A DNA stretch of 64,000 nucleotides from Streptococcaceae bacterium AF54-32pH5A (GTDB lineage: Bacteria > Bacillota > Bacilli > Lactobacillales > Streptococcaceae). How positions within the stretch are numbered: the stretch's first letter is position 1; each line of letters begins with the position of its first letter. The DNA lies in assembly GCA_027682205.1 (NCBI GenBank), contig JAQDAD010000004.1, positions 47,340 to 111,339 of the forward strand. Direction: 5' to 3'. Positions 1-7,682 of this stretch are shown one piece after another. A model generated the notes under the pieces. That model saw only the letters and a program-made list of their open reading frames with translations, ran no database searches and was not told where the DNA came from. The position numbers and the translations under genes are program-made.

Positions 1-777
1 TTTTATCACCAGATTATTGGCTTGGAGATTTTATCTCAAACAGAGACAGAAGCGATTTTGGGACTTGGTAAAAAGGCCTTGGTCCACTTGATTCAGGCAG
101 AAAAAGCTGGGGAAGTAAGGGAGCACTATGGGCTCTACCATCTGGCGATTTTGTTGCCAACACGAAAAGCCTTGGCAGATGTCCTGAAACACCTAAGTGA
201 TTTGCGTATTCCTCTGGTCGGAGGAGCGGATCATGGATACAGTGAGGCCCTTTATATGGAGGATTTGGAAGGAAATGGCATTGAACTCTACCGTGATAAG
301 CCAGTTTCTTCATGGGATATTCGAGAAGACGGACGTATTATCGGTGTGACAGAGGCCCTTGCGGCACAGGATATCTATGAGTTAGGGGAAAAGGTAGATC
401 CTTTTTTCCTAGCTGAAGGGACGAGAATGGGGCATATCCATCTATCGGTTAAGGATAGCCATGCGGCGAGCCAGTTTTATCAAAAGGTGTTAGGGCTAGA
501 GGATAAATTTAGTATTCCGAGTGCTAGTTGGATAGCGGCTGGTCAGTATCATCACCACCTGGCTGTCAACGAATGGGCTGGAAAAGGTCTAGCTCCGCGC
601 AAATCGGGCTTGCCTGGCTTGGCCTACTACGTCCTTGAGGTCGAAAGCAAGGAAGAACTCTTAGCCATCGTTCAGCAAGCACAAGAGCTAGAAGCTCCGA
701 TTAAGTGGTTACATTCAAGTGAGTTGGATCTTGTAGACCCAGAAGGGATTGTGACCCGCATTCGCTTGGAACGATGA
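1..777 (+). CDS. VOC-family (glyoxalase/catechol 2,3-dioxygenase-like) protein, 5' end missing
   Basis: The frame is open from base 1 and continues upstream, so the TTG at 22 is not the start; the residues before it (FYHQIIGLEIL) already match the middle of a betaalphabeta VOC module. About 258 residues are visible of a family of roughly 280. Two VOC halves can be seen: the first ends near the GIELYRDKP stretch, the second begins at GHIHLSV and contains the HLAVNEWAGKG segment and a terminal VDPEGI loop. The family binds a divalent metal and includes CatE-like dioxygenases, but the substrate cannot be told from sequence. It converges on the relP-relR-relS genes and shares a bidirectional hairpin with them. 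Confidence 0.85.
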   Translation, partial: FYHQIIGLEILSQTETEAILGLGKKALVHLIQAEKAGEVREHYGLYHLAILLPTRKALADVLKHLSDLRIPLVGGADHGYSEALYMEDLEGNGIELYRDKPVSSWDIREDGRIIGVTEALAAQDIYELGEKVDPFFLAEGTRMGHIHLSVKDSHAASQFYQKVLGLEDKFSIPSASWIAAGQYHHHLAVNEWAGKGLAPRKSGLPGLAYYVLEVESKEELLAIVQQAQELEAPIKWLHSSELDLVDPEGIVTRIRLER

Positions 778-810
778 GATGTGAAAAACACATCATATAC
801 ATAGAAAAAG

Positions 811-859
811 GCGGACAAGCTCGCATTCTGTTTTTAGAATGCGAACTTGTTCGCTTTTT
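811..859. terminator. Bidirectional Rho-independent terminator
   Basis: A 19-bp near-perfect stem (811-829 with 836-854, two wobble positions) is followed by TTTTT on the plus strand and preceded by AAAAA, so it can end both the VOC gene and the convergent histidine kinase gene. Confidence 0.85.
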
Positions 860-883
860 ATGGAATAATAAAGAGTGAAGCCA

Positions 884-2116
884 TTATAGCCAAACTGTAA
901 AGGTAATCACCTGCTTTTTGTAGGTGACAAAGATTTTACCTCTAAACAAGCTGACGAGGTGCTGGGCCATGGAGAGACCAATGCCATACCCAGAGGTGGT
1001 TTGGTTATTGTGTGATGTTTCGGCGCGATAAAAGCGGTCAAAGAAGCGTTTAATATTGGCAGGCTGCCCATCCTTATAATCATTAGAAATAGTGATACAG
1101 GTGCGTTTGCGTAGGAGATAGGCTTTGCGTTTGAGAGTCAGACGGATGGTGCCTGCTGGATCACAGTATTTGCGGGCATTGTCAAGAAGGATGCTAAGAA
1201 GCTCATAAAATTCCTCTTGGGCTACTTTTTCTACAAGGTCTGCTTCAATCAGACTTTCAAATTTTTTATCCTCTTTGGTAAAGAGAGGAGCAAAGTCTGA
1301 GGCGACCTTTTCAGCGATGACGGAGATATTTTGAGGGGCTAGTTTGATATCCTCTTGTTCCTCGAGCCGGGCAAGTCGGATCAGTCTTCCAATCAGATGG
1401 TTGAGACGCTCGGTCTGTTCCTTGGTACTGATGCTCCACTCGGTCTCGCCTTTCATCAACTCCTGCAGCTCGGTATTGGCTGAGATGATAGCCAGCGGTG
1501 TTTTGAGTTCATGACCTGCATTAGTGATAAACATCCGTTGTTTTTCATAGTTTTTGACGAAGGGACGGATGACAATCCCAGAAATCAAGGTGAAGAGCAG
1601 AGCAAGGAGAAACAAGCTAGCTAGTGATAACCAGATAGAGACTTGAAATAGGGTGTCGCGTTCACGGATGTAGTTAGTCGCTTCAAAGAAGACTAGGAGC
1701 TTGCCCGAAGCTGTCTGACTAATCTGGTAGGTGAAGTAGCGCCCGTTGCGAGTAATTGTGCCATAGGTTTCCTGTTTTTTTAGAATTCTCTGGAGAAAAT
1801 CTCTGACGTCTGCTTCGGTCAGTGATTGGACATTGCCTAGAGAAATCGCGTAGTCATCCCCCTTTTCTCTGACAGAGAAGTACTGAAAATTGTAGATAAT
1901 CCCTTCCTGAATGTTCTTTTTGGTAAAACTTTCCTTGATTTCATCTGTGATTGGGAGTTCACCTTCATTTTTAGACAAGATGGATAGGACGGTTTGGATA
2001 TTATCCTCTGTCTGAGTATAGACGATGCTATTCATCAAGACCAGAAAGAATGCAAGAATCAGAGCGATAGCAGCAGTGGCTGTAACAATGAACTTGATAC
2101 GTAGTTTTCGAAACAT
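884..2116 (-). CDS. relS: Sensor histidine kinase, likely RelS
   Basis: 410 residues. Two membrane segments (about 10-30 and 159-184) bracket a roughly 125-residue extracytoplasmic sensor region. The dimerisation/phosphoacceptor box is NAGHELKTPLA with His202; an N box (LLDNARKYC) and a G box (GYGIGLSMA) follow, so the kinase looks active. It starts right after the regulator stop and is the last gene of the unit alarmone synthetase - regulator - kinase. The same three-gene order is known as relPRS in S. mutans, where the two-component system controls the synthetase; that name is transferred here by context and is an inference. The signal sensed is unknown. Confidence 0.8.
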   Translation of the reverse strand: MFRKLRIKFIVTATAAIALILAFFLVLMNSIVYTQTEDNIQTVLSILSKNEGELPITDEIKESFTKKNIQEGIIYNFQYFSVREKGDDYAISLGNVQSLTEADVRDFLQRILKKQETYGTITRNGRYFTYQISQTASGKLLVFFEATNYIRERDTLFQVSIWLSLASLFLLALLFTLISGIVIRPFVKNYEKQRMFITNAGHELKTPLAIISANTELQELMKGETEWSISTKEQTERLNHLIGRLIRLARLEEQEDIKLAPQNISVIAEKVASDFAPLFTKEDKKFESLIEADLVEKVAQEEFYELLSILLDNARKYCDPAGTIRLTLKRKAYLLRKRTCITISNDYKDGQPANIKRFFDRFYRAETSHNNQTTSGYGIGLSMAQHLVSLFRGKIFVTYKKQVITFTVWL

Positions 2117-2791
2117 CTAGTCACCTCCTGTCAATTGGAAGGGGCCTTCTGCAGATCCTAAAATTTGCAGATTGGACTGAACACTTTGAAGCTTTTGGCG
2201 TAGGTAGGAAATATAGAGAAAGACAAGCTCGTGATCACTTTCTTCCAACTCATCTGGCCAGATTTGCTCTAGTAGTTGTTGAGAGCTGAGGGCTTGGTTA
2301 GTATGCTGGATGAGGAGAGCTAGGAGTTGGGTCTCCTTCTTTCCCAAGCGAATGCTGTTTGCAGCCACTAGTTCTTGCTCATCAATATCTAAGCAAGTGT
2401 TACCTAATTGGACCGTATCTGGGGTATAGTCCTCCAGACGGCGGGCAGTAGATCGGAGTCTAGCCAAGAGTTCCTTGAGAGAAAAGGGTTTGGTCAAGTA
2501 GTCGTCGGCACCTGCATCGAGTCCAGTTACACGGTCATCTACTTCCGCCATGGCTGTCAGCATGATAACGTGAGTCGTATTGCCCAACTGGCGAATTTCT
2601 TTGAGGGCTTCAATTCCAGTTTTAATTGGCATCATGATGTCAAAGATCATGAGGTGATAGTGGTTAGATTTAGCCTTTTCGACAGCATCTTGTCCGTTAA
2701 AAACAGAATCAACGCTATAGCCTTCGCGTTCTAAAGCAACAGTGATGACGCGATTTAGTTGAGCTTCATCTTCGGCAAGTAGGATTTTCAT
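2117..2791 (-). CDS. relR: OmpR-family response regulator, likely RelR
   Basis: 224 residues. Receiver domain with acidic pocket E7/D8, phosphoacceptor D51 (MIFDIMMP), T80 and K102 (LTKPFS); a C-terminal winged-helix DNA-binding domain follows (about 125-220). A clear ribosome site (AAGGAGAA) precedes the ATG. The stop abuts the kinase ATG and the start lies 9 bases after the synthetase stop, so the three genes are one transcription unit. Partner is the adjacent kinase. The RelR name rests on the gene order known from S. mutans relPRS. Confidence 0.82.
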   Translation of the reverse strand: MKILLAEDEAQLNRVITVALEREGYSVDSVFNGQDAVEKAKSNHYHLMIFDIMMPIKTGIEALKEIRQLGNTTHVIMLTAMAEVDDRVTGLDAGADDYLTKPFSLKELLARLRSTARRLEDYTPDTVQLGNTCLDIDEQELVAANSIRLGKKETQLLALLIQHTNQALSSQQLLEQIWPDELEESDHELVFLYISYLRQKLQSVQSNLQILGSAEGPFQLTGGD

Positions 2792-2800
2792 AGGTTCTCC

Positions 2801-3433
2801 TTAGTCTTGGTCAGATCTCTGAATCAAATCACGGATGGTCTGCATGGTCAAGTCACATGAAGCAAGCTCATCGGCACAACGCTTGAGTTCGCGCGTGATT
2901 CGCTCAGGATTTTGGATGTTTTTCTTGTATTTCATCTGGTGCTCAAGGCTGGCCCAGGAATCCATAGCAATCGTGCGTAGCTGGATCTCGATAAAGTAGG
3001 TACCCTGGTCATTTCCCAGACAATCTGGGTAGGGAGTGGACACCTCGAGAATCAGATGGTAGGAGCGGTAGCCATTGGGTTTGACCTGACGGATATAGTC
3101 TTTCTCTTTGAAAATATGGATACTTGGCATCTGACGAATATACTCTATGATGCGGTAGATATCATCTGTAAAGCCTGTGATGATCCGAACACCGATAGCA
3201 TCTCGGATTTCTTTAAGAGCGGATTGACTCGTCTGAGGAAGGCCTTTGCGTTGGCATTTTTCACGCATACTTTTTTCTGTTTTGATTCGCGCATGCAAAT
3301 GCTCATATAGTTTGAGGGAGGTTTCTCTTTTGTAATTAGCTGCAGCCTCCTCCATGTCTTCAATAAAGGTTTGCAAGATAGTGGGTAAGTAGGCTTCGCA
3401 AGTGCCGTAGATAGAGTTCATAAGTAAGTCCAT
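2801..3433 (-). CDS. relP: Small alarmone synthetase (RelA/SpoT synthetase domain only), likely RelP
   Basis: 210 residues, the length of single-domain (p)ppGpp synthetases, with no HD hydrolase, TGS or ACT domain. Family motifs are visible: the DAIGVRI strand, the GYRSYH loop, EIQLRT and the DSWASLEHQMKYK segment. It would make (p)ppGpp from ATP and GDP/GTP. It heads an operon with a response regulator and kinase, which distinguishes it from RelQ (usually beside ppnK). The start could be Met1 (3433) or Met5 (3421); neither has a strong ribosome site. S. mutans RelP is the nearest precedent; I do not recall this cluster in S. pneumoniae. Confidence 0.85.
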   Translation of the reverse strand: MDLLMNSIYGTCEAYLPTILQTFIEDMEEAAANYKRETSLKLYEHLHARIKTEKSMREKCQRKGLPQTSQSALKEIRDAIGVRIITGFTDDIYRIIEYIRQMPSIHIFKEKDYIRQVKPNGYRSYHLILEVSTPYPDCLGNDQGTYFIEIQLRTIAMDSWASLEHQMKYKKNIQNPERITRELKRCADELASCDLTMQTIRDLIQRSDQD

Positions 3434-3451
3434 TCTGAACAGTTTTTTACT

Positions 3452-3460
3452 ATTATATCA
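3452..3460 (-). promoter_or_regulatory. Extended -10 promoter of the relP operon
   Basis: On the minus strand the hexamer TATAAT is preceded by TGA, an extended -10 (TGnTATAAT). No good -35 is seen at 17 bp. It lies about 20 bases upstream of the relP ATG. Confidence 0.6.
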
Positions 3461-3510
3461 TGAAAACACGGTTAAGATAAGTTCCTACAAAGACAGATAG
3501 GATGAGAATT

Positions 3511-3539
3511 TTGACAAAGGAGTCCATTAGAGATATAAT
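3511..3539 (+). promoter_or_regulatory. Promoter of the cstR-like gene
   Basis: TTGACA and TATAAT, both perfect, with exact 17-bp spacing, 27 bases upstream of the repressor ATG. No palindromic ACCC/GGGT operator was seen here, unlike at 6679. Confidence 0.85.
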
Positions 3540-3566
3540 GAAGAAAAATCAACCAAGGATAAGAAG

Positions 3567-3824
3567 ATGACAAACTCAAAGTATATAACACGCCTGAAAC
3601 GCTCAGAAGGCCAGTTACGTGGTATCCAAAAAATGATAGAAGAAGAGCGTGATTGTGCAGATATTATTACCCAGTTGACAGCGGTGCGCTCCAGTGTAGA
3701 GCGCGTGATTGAGATGATGATTACCGAGAATCTCACAGCCTGCATCAACCACCCCCTAGACGACCCTGAGGCTCAAAAGGAACGCTTGGAAAAGGCTGTT
3801 CAGTACCTAATCAAACGGAAATAA
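3567..3824 (+). CDS. cstR: CsoR/DUF156-family repressor, CstR-like persulfide sensor
   Basis: 85 residues, all-helical CsoR/RcnR family. It has Cys30 (ERDCAD) and Cys59 (NLTACI). Copper-sensing CsoR proteins have a His four residues before the second Cys; here that position is Asn55 (ENLTAC), as in CstR, which senses persulfides through the two cysteines instead of metals. The neighbourhood agrees: a CoA-disulfide/persulfide reductase and two rhodaneses lie opposite, with a CsoR-type operator at 6679-6699. The gene has its own strong promoter and is followed 42 bases later by the ybaK-like gene. Assigning CstR instead of CsoR is inference from residues and context. Confidence 0.8.
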   Translation: MTNSKYITRLKRSEGQLRGIQKMIEEERDCADIITQLTAVRSSVERVIEMMITENLTACINHPLDDPEAQKERLEKAVQYLIKRK

Positions 3825-3866
3825 CCCAATTTTTAGGGCTATCAAGTTAATAAAGGAGGCCAGCAA

Positions 3867-4355
3867 ATGGAAGCATATGAAAAAGTAGTAGAAATGCTAA
3901 ATGGACTAGATATTCCCTTTGAAATTGTGGATCACGAGCCAGCCTTAACGACGGAGCAGGCGGATAGCTTTATCGAAGGGATCGAAGGTGTCCGTACCAA
4001 GACCATGTTTCTCACAAACAAAAAGAAAACAGCCTATTATCTTGTGATTATGGATGATAAAAAGCGTTTGGACATGGACCTCTTGAAGGATTTGGTAGGA
4101 GCCAATAGAATCCGTATGGCTTCCTCTGATAGTCTGTTTGAAAAAATGAACTTGCTAGCAGGAGCCGTTTCTCCATTTGGCTTGCTGAACAATGCAGATA
4201 AGGATGTTCAGGTCTATTTCGACAAAGAAATTATGTCTGAAAAACGGATGAGTTTTCACCCCAATACCAATGAAAAAACGCTTTTCTTGGACACGACAGA
4301 CATACTCAAGTTCCTAGAAGCTATTGGTTATGAGGCTCATATCATCGAGTTATAA
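3867..4355 (+). CDS. YbaK/ProX-type aminoacyl-tRNA deacylase
   Basis: 162 residues, the usual size for free-standing trans-editing proteins that hydrolyse Ala- or Cys-tRNA(Pro). Visible family features are the DHEPALTT segment near residue 20, the RTKTMFL strand with the conserved lysine, AGAVSPFGLLNN near 95-107 and SFHPNTNEKTL near 130. The pattern is closest to the ProXp-ala/PrdX branch. It follows cstR on the same strand after a strong ribosome site (AGGAGG), so the two may be cotranscribed. A link to persulfide biology is not evident. Confidence 0.82.
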   Translation: MEAYEKVVEMLNGLDIPFEIVDHEPALTTEQADSFIEGIEGVRTKTMFLTNKKKTAYYLVIMDDKKRLDMDLLKDLVGANRIRMASSDSLFEKMNLLAGAVSPFGLLNNADKDVQVYFDKEIMSEKRMSFHPNTNEKTLFLDTTDILKFLEAIGYEAHIIEL

Positions 4356-4362
4356 AGATGAA

Positions 4363-4393
4363 AAAACCGATTAAGAATTCTTAATCGGTTTTT
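4363..4393. terminator. Bidirectional terminator
   Basis: Perfect 15-bp palindrome (AAAACCGATTAAGAA and its complement) with A and T runs on both sides, between the convergent ybaK-like and rhodanese genes. Confidence 0.9.
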
Positions 4394-4395
4394 GT

Positions 4396-4692
4396 TTATT
4401 CTACTTGACCGGGCCAAGCATTCATACCACCTTCTACATTGGTAACGGTGAGCCCTTGGCCACTGAGAAATTGACAGGCAGAGGCAGAACGCACTCCCCC
4501 TTGACAGATGACATGGTATTCATGGTCAGGTTTGAGTTCTTTGTAGTCTTGCTCCAGGGTGCTTAAAGGCAGATTTTTAGCACCTGGCACATGTCCTGCT
4601 TGGAATTCATGTACCTCACGGACATCGATAAGATCTAGATTTTCATGTTGATATTTTTCATAAAAGTCAACCATGCTGATATTAGTTACCAT
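4396..4692 (-). CDS. Single-domain rhodanese (sulfurtransferase)
   Basis: 98 residues, one rhodanese fold. The active-site loop is CQGGVRSA, with the catalytic Cys near residue 63, and the family DVRE and GHVPGAKNLPL segments are present. It would carry sulfane sulfur as a persulfide. The start overlaps the end of the reductase gene by 11 bases, indicating translational coupling in the operon rhodanese - reductase - rhodanese. No signal peptide, so it is cytoplasmic. Confidence 0.9.
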   Translation of the reverse strand: MVTNISMVDFYEKYQHENLDLIDVREVHEFQAGHVPGAKNLPLSTLEQDYKELKPDHEYHVICQGGVRSASACQFLSGQGLTVTNVEGGMNAWPGQVE

Positions 4693-6337
4693 ATTCTACT
4701 CCTTCTGGGTTAGCCATTTTGTATAGTGAATAAGCGCCGTCAAGGTTTTGGACGGTAAATCCTGCTTGCTTGAGGATACGCTCTGCGATATAGCTGCGTA
4801 AACCGCTGTGGCAGCTAACGATGTAGGCTTGATTCTTGTCCAGTTCGTCCAAGCGTTCCCGTAGTTCGTTTAGGGGGATGTGGATGGTATCGACTTTGAG
4901 TCGGCCACTCTGGAATTCGCCACTTGTCCGTACATCTAGGAATTTCTTACCGGCGGCTAGTTCGTCTTCTAGTTGGTACCATTGAATATTGTCGCTTAAA
5001 CCTTCGATTAGGTTCAAGGCTGCATAACCCAACATATTGACGGGATCCTTGGCAGAGCCAAATGGTGGCGCATAGGTGAACTCCAATTCTGGTAGGTCAA
5101 AGACGGTGAGATTTCCCTTGATAGCAGTTGCCAGGATGTCAATTCGCTTGTCAACACCTTTCTTCCCAACTCCTTGGGCGCCATAGATTTTTCCAGTATT
5201 TGGTTCAAAGAGGAGTTTCAAGGTCATATCAGTAGCGCCTGGATAATAACCGGCGTGGTCTTTTCCGCTGACATGAAGCGCCTTGTAAGGAAGTTGATTC
5301 ATGCTAAGGATACGTTCGCTGAGACCAGTCGAAGCAGCTGTCATATCAAAGGCACGAACGATCGCAGTGCCGATGCTACCCTTGTTTGTACGACCTAGTC
5401 CTGCGATGACGTCTGCCACTTGGCGTCCCTGACGATTGGCAGGAGAAGCTAGAGAGATGAGAGCGTCTTGGCCCGTAATCTCTTGCTTGACAACGATGGC
5501 ATCCCCAACTGCAAAAATATCTTTTTGACTGGTTTCATAATGTTCATCGACCAGGATCCCACCACGGAGTCCCAGTTCAATCCCCGCAGCTTTTGCCAGT
5601 CCGTTTTCAGGTTCAACACCGACAGAAAGGATGGTGAGGTCAGAAGTGATCTTTTGACCGTTTTCGAGAACGATGATTTTTCCTTGGTCTTCAAATTGAT
5701 TCGCAGACTGAGAAGTGATAACGCGAACGCCGTTTTTAACCAATTCTGCTTGAACAAAGGCAGCCATTTCTTGATCTAATGGTGGCAAGACATGGGGTGC
5801 TTTCTCAACGATAGTAACTTGCAATCCACGTTTTGTCAGGTTTTCAGCCATTTCAAGCCCGATAAATCCTGCACCGATAACGACAGCTTCTTTTGGATGA
5901 TTGTCCAAGGCTGCCATAATTTCATCGAGATCGGGAACATTGCGAAGCGTGTAGGCGTTCTTAGCTTCTGCCAAGCCTTCAATGGTAGGAACAAATGGTT
6001 TAGCTCCTGGGGAGAGGATCAACTTGTCGTAGCTTTCTGTGAATTCCTGTCCATCATGGCGTACGGTCACAGTGCGCTCTGCTGGCGAAATGCTGATGAC
6101 CTCATGGAAAGGACGAACATCCAGATTAAAGCGTGCTTTGAGACTTTCAGGAGTTTGGACCAATAAACTATCACGGTTTGCAATTTCTCCTGAAACATAG
6201 TAAGGAAGTCCGCAGTTTGCAAAGGAAACAAAGGGACCTTTCTCAAAAATAGTGATTTCAGCGTCTTCCATGAGACGTCTGAGACGGGTTGCTGCTGACA
6301 TTCCGCCTGCAACTCCCCCGACAATGATAATTTTCAT
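4682..6337 (-). CDS. CoA-disulfide/persulfide reductase fused to a rhodanese domain
   Basis: 551 residues. An N-terminal FAD site (GGVAGGMSAA), the single redox Cys42 in FANCGLPYYVSG, an NAD(P)H site near 150-175 (VIGAGFIGLEMA), and a dimerisation domain up to about 450 define the CoADR family; the C-terminal rhodanese (about 455-545) has Cys509 in SCHSGLRS. Fusions of this type reduce CoA persulfide/polysulfide. Enterococcal CoAPR and related enzymes lie under CstR control. It is the middle gene of a three-gene minus-strand operon, 20 bases after the first rhodanese. The exact substrate (CoA disulfide or CoA persulfide) is inferred from context. Confidence 0.88.
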   Translation of the reverse strand: MKIIIVGGVAGGMSAATRLRRLMEDAEITIFEKGPFVSFANCGLPYYVSGEIANRDSLLVQTPESLKARFNLDVRPFHEVISISPAERTVTVRHDGQEFTESYDKLILSPGAKPFVPTIEGLAEAKNAYTLRNVPDLDEIMAALDNHPKEAVVIGAGFIGLEMAENLTKRGLQVTIVEKAPHVLPPLDQEMAAFVQAELVKNGVRVITSQSANQFEDQGKIIVLENGQKITSDLTILSVGVEPENGLAKAAGIELGLRGGILVDEHYETSQKDIFAVGDAIVVKQEITGQDALISLASPANRQGRQVADVIAGLGRTNKGSIGTAIVRAFDMTAASTGLSERILSMNQLPYKALHVSGKDHAGYYPGATDMTLKLLFEPNTGKIYGAQGVGKKGVDKRIDILATAIKGNLTVFDLPELEFTYAPPFGSAKDPVNMLGYAALNLIEGLSDNIQWYQLEDELAAGKKFLDVRTSGEFQSGRLKVDTIHIPLNELRERLDELDKNQAYIVSCHSGLRSYIAERILKQAGFTVQNLDGAYSLYKMANPEGVEYGN

Positions 6338-6357
6338 TGACTTTCTCCTTTATACAT

Positions 6358-6666
6358 CTAGATGACCTTACCTGTCCAAGCACTCATACCGCCTCGGACA
6401 TTGATGACATCGTAGCCTTTTTTCTTTAGCTTCTTCGCAGCTAGTTTGCTTCGCACACCAGAATGGCAAATGACATAGAGTGTTTCTTTTGTCTCAGGTG
6501 TGTAAGATCCGATTTCGGTTAGAGGGACATTCTTGGCATTTTTGATATGACCTCTGCGGAATTCTGTAGGTGTCCGAACATCCAGTAGCTGAATCGGTTC
6601 TCTGAGTTTAGCTTCTAACTCGCTGGTAGAAATACTGTCAATTTTTGTAAATAATAAGTGAAACAT
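6358..6666 (-). CDS. Single-domain rhodanese, first gene of the persulfide operon
   Basis: 102 residues from the ATG at 6666, chosen because GGAGGTGCCT precedes it; the frame is open further upstream to 6822 but that stretch runs through the operator and the divergent promoter. The active loop is CHSGVRSK; LLDVRTPTEF and GHIKNAKNVPL are family segments. It is the first gene of the operon that continues with the CoA reductase-rhodanese. A CstR-type operator sits directly upstream of the ribosome site. Confidence 0.88.
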   Translation of the reverse strand: MFHLLFTKIDSISTSELEAKLREPIQLLDVRTPTEFRRGHIKNAKNVPLTEIGSYTPETKETLYVICHSGVRSKLAAKKLKKKGYDVINVRGGMSAWTGKVI

Positions 6667-6678
6667 AGGCACCTCCAA

Positions 6679-6699
6679 ATATACCCTTATGGGGTATAT
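6679..6699. promoter_or_regulatory. CsoR/CstR-type operator
   Basis: Inverted repeat ATATACCC (6679-6686) and GGGTATAT (6692-6699) around a 5-base centre. This is the TACCC/GGGTA operator shape known for CsoR and CstR repressors, and it sits just upstream of the rhodanese ribosome site. The proposed ligand is the repressor encoded at 3567-3824. Confidence 0.8.
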
Positions 6700-6785
6700 T
6701 AAACCATGAAGTAAAGCTTTTGTCAAGCAAGTTGTTTTGAGTTGGGATGGGGATTTGTTTTGAGAGACTGGAAAGCAAGCTATTC

Positions 6786-6814
6786 TTGACCTTTCAAAGT
6801 CTTTTTGATATGAT
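6786..6814 (+). promoter_or_regulatory. Promoter of the acetyltransferase gene
   Basis: TTGACC and TATGAT with 17-bp spacing and an upstream TGA (extended -10), 28 bases before the ATG at 6843. Confidence 0.75.
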
Positions 6815-6842
6815 GGCATCAAACTAAGTGTGAGGTGCTAAG

Positions 6843-7406
6843 ATGACCAGTGAATACCAGAAAATGATAGCAGGGGAGCCTTACCGTCCGTCGGATCCTG
6901 AATTACGGACCTTGGCGCAGGTAGCACGTCAAAAGCAGGCGGATTTCAATCAGGAGTTAGATCCCTTGAAAGGGGCGGAGATTATCAAGACTTGGTTTGG
7001 TTCAACTGGGGAAAATCTCTATGTCAATCCACGTCTGGTGGTCGATTATGGAGTCAATATCCATCTAGGGGAAAATTTTTATTCTAATTGGAACTTGACC
7101 ATGCTGGATGTTTGTCCGATTCGCATCGGTAACAATGCTATGCTTGGTCCCAACTGTCAGTTTTTAACCCCACTCCATCCACTGGATCCGCATGAACGCA
7201 ATTCAGGGGTCGAATACGGCAAGCCCATCACCATCGGTGACAATTTCTGGGCTGGAGGTGGCGTCATTGTCCTTCCTGGAGTGACACTGGGAAATAACGT
7301 AGTAGCAGGAGCGGGGGCTGTGATTACCAAATCCTTTGGAGACAATGTTGTCCTAGGTGGCAATCCTGCGCGTGTTATCAAGGAAATCTCTGTAAAAGAA
7401 AATTAA
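6843..7406 (+). CDS. maa: Maltose/galactoside O-acetyltransferase-type enzyme
   Basis: 187 residues, typical for the MAT/GAT branch of left-handed beta-helix acetyltransferases. An N-terminal MAT cap is followed by hexapeptide repeats, with the catalytic-His region HPLDPHER near 118 and the C-terminal GGNPARVIKE loop. It would transfer acetyl from acetyl-CoA to a sugar hydroxyl. It is transcribed alone from its own promoter, divergently from the persulfide operon, and ends at a hairpin. Confidence 0.85.
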   Translation: MTSEYQKMIAGEPYRPSDPELRTLAQVARQKQADFNQELDPLKGAEIIKTWFGSTGENLYVNPRLVVDYGVNIHLGENFYSNWNLTMLDVCPIRIGNNAMLGPNCQFLTPLHPLDPHERNSGVEYGKPITIGDNFWAGGGVIVLPGVTLGNNVVAGAGAVITKSFGDNVVLGGNPARVIKEISVKEN

Positions 7407-7433
7407 AAAGAATAGCCCCAGCTGTTCTTTTTG
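7407..7433 (+). terminator. Rho-independent terminator after maa
   Basis: Stem AAAGAATAGC / GCTGTTCTTT around a CCCA loop followed by T residues, directly after the maa stop. Confidence 0.8.
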
Positions 7434-7682
7434 TAATCTTTATCATAGTCTTATAGATTTTTCTTCTTTTTGGCTTTCTTGATCAAGGAGACATGGCACT
7501 GGGGAATTTTGGTTAAAGAACTATTAAATGTATTTTAATACTCTCAAATTGTTTCTAGTAGCCCTTTCAAAAGAATACTAAGCGAAACTAAATTTAAGGA
7601 AACTTTCAGAAAAGTTTTAGTTTCGTTTCAGAAATCTTCTGTAGACTGTCTAGCTATATCATACGAAGGAGAGGAAAAAGGT
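7434..7682. other. Intergenic region upstream of the lipoprotein gene
   Basis: No ORF. It holds a 10-bp inverted repeat CGAAACTAAA (7583-7592) / TTTAGTTTCG (7616-7625) and a TTTAAG-n5-TTTCAG direct repeat within that loop. A ribosome site (GGAGAGG) precedes the ATG. I see no strong -35/-10 pair, so the promoter may need an activator. Confidence 0.45.

Noticed and set aside
2408..2734. Plus-strand frame over the response regulator
   Set aside because: Antisense shadow; receiver and DNA-binding motifs are clear on the minus strand.
6667..6822. N-terminal extension of the first rhodanese
   Set aside because: It would span the operator and the divergent promoter; the ATG at 6666 has a strong ribosome site.
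7583..7625. CiaR-type TTTAAG-n5-TTTAAG site
   Set aside because: Only one half matches well and there is no properly spaced -10; listed only as an intergenic feature.
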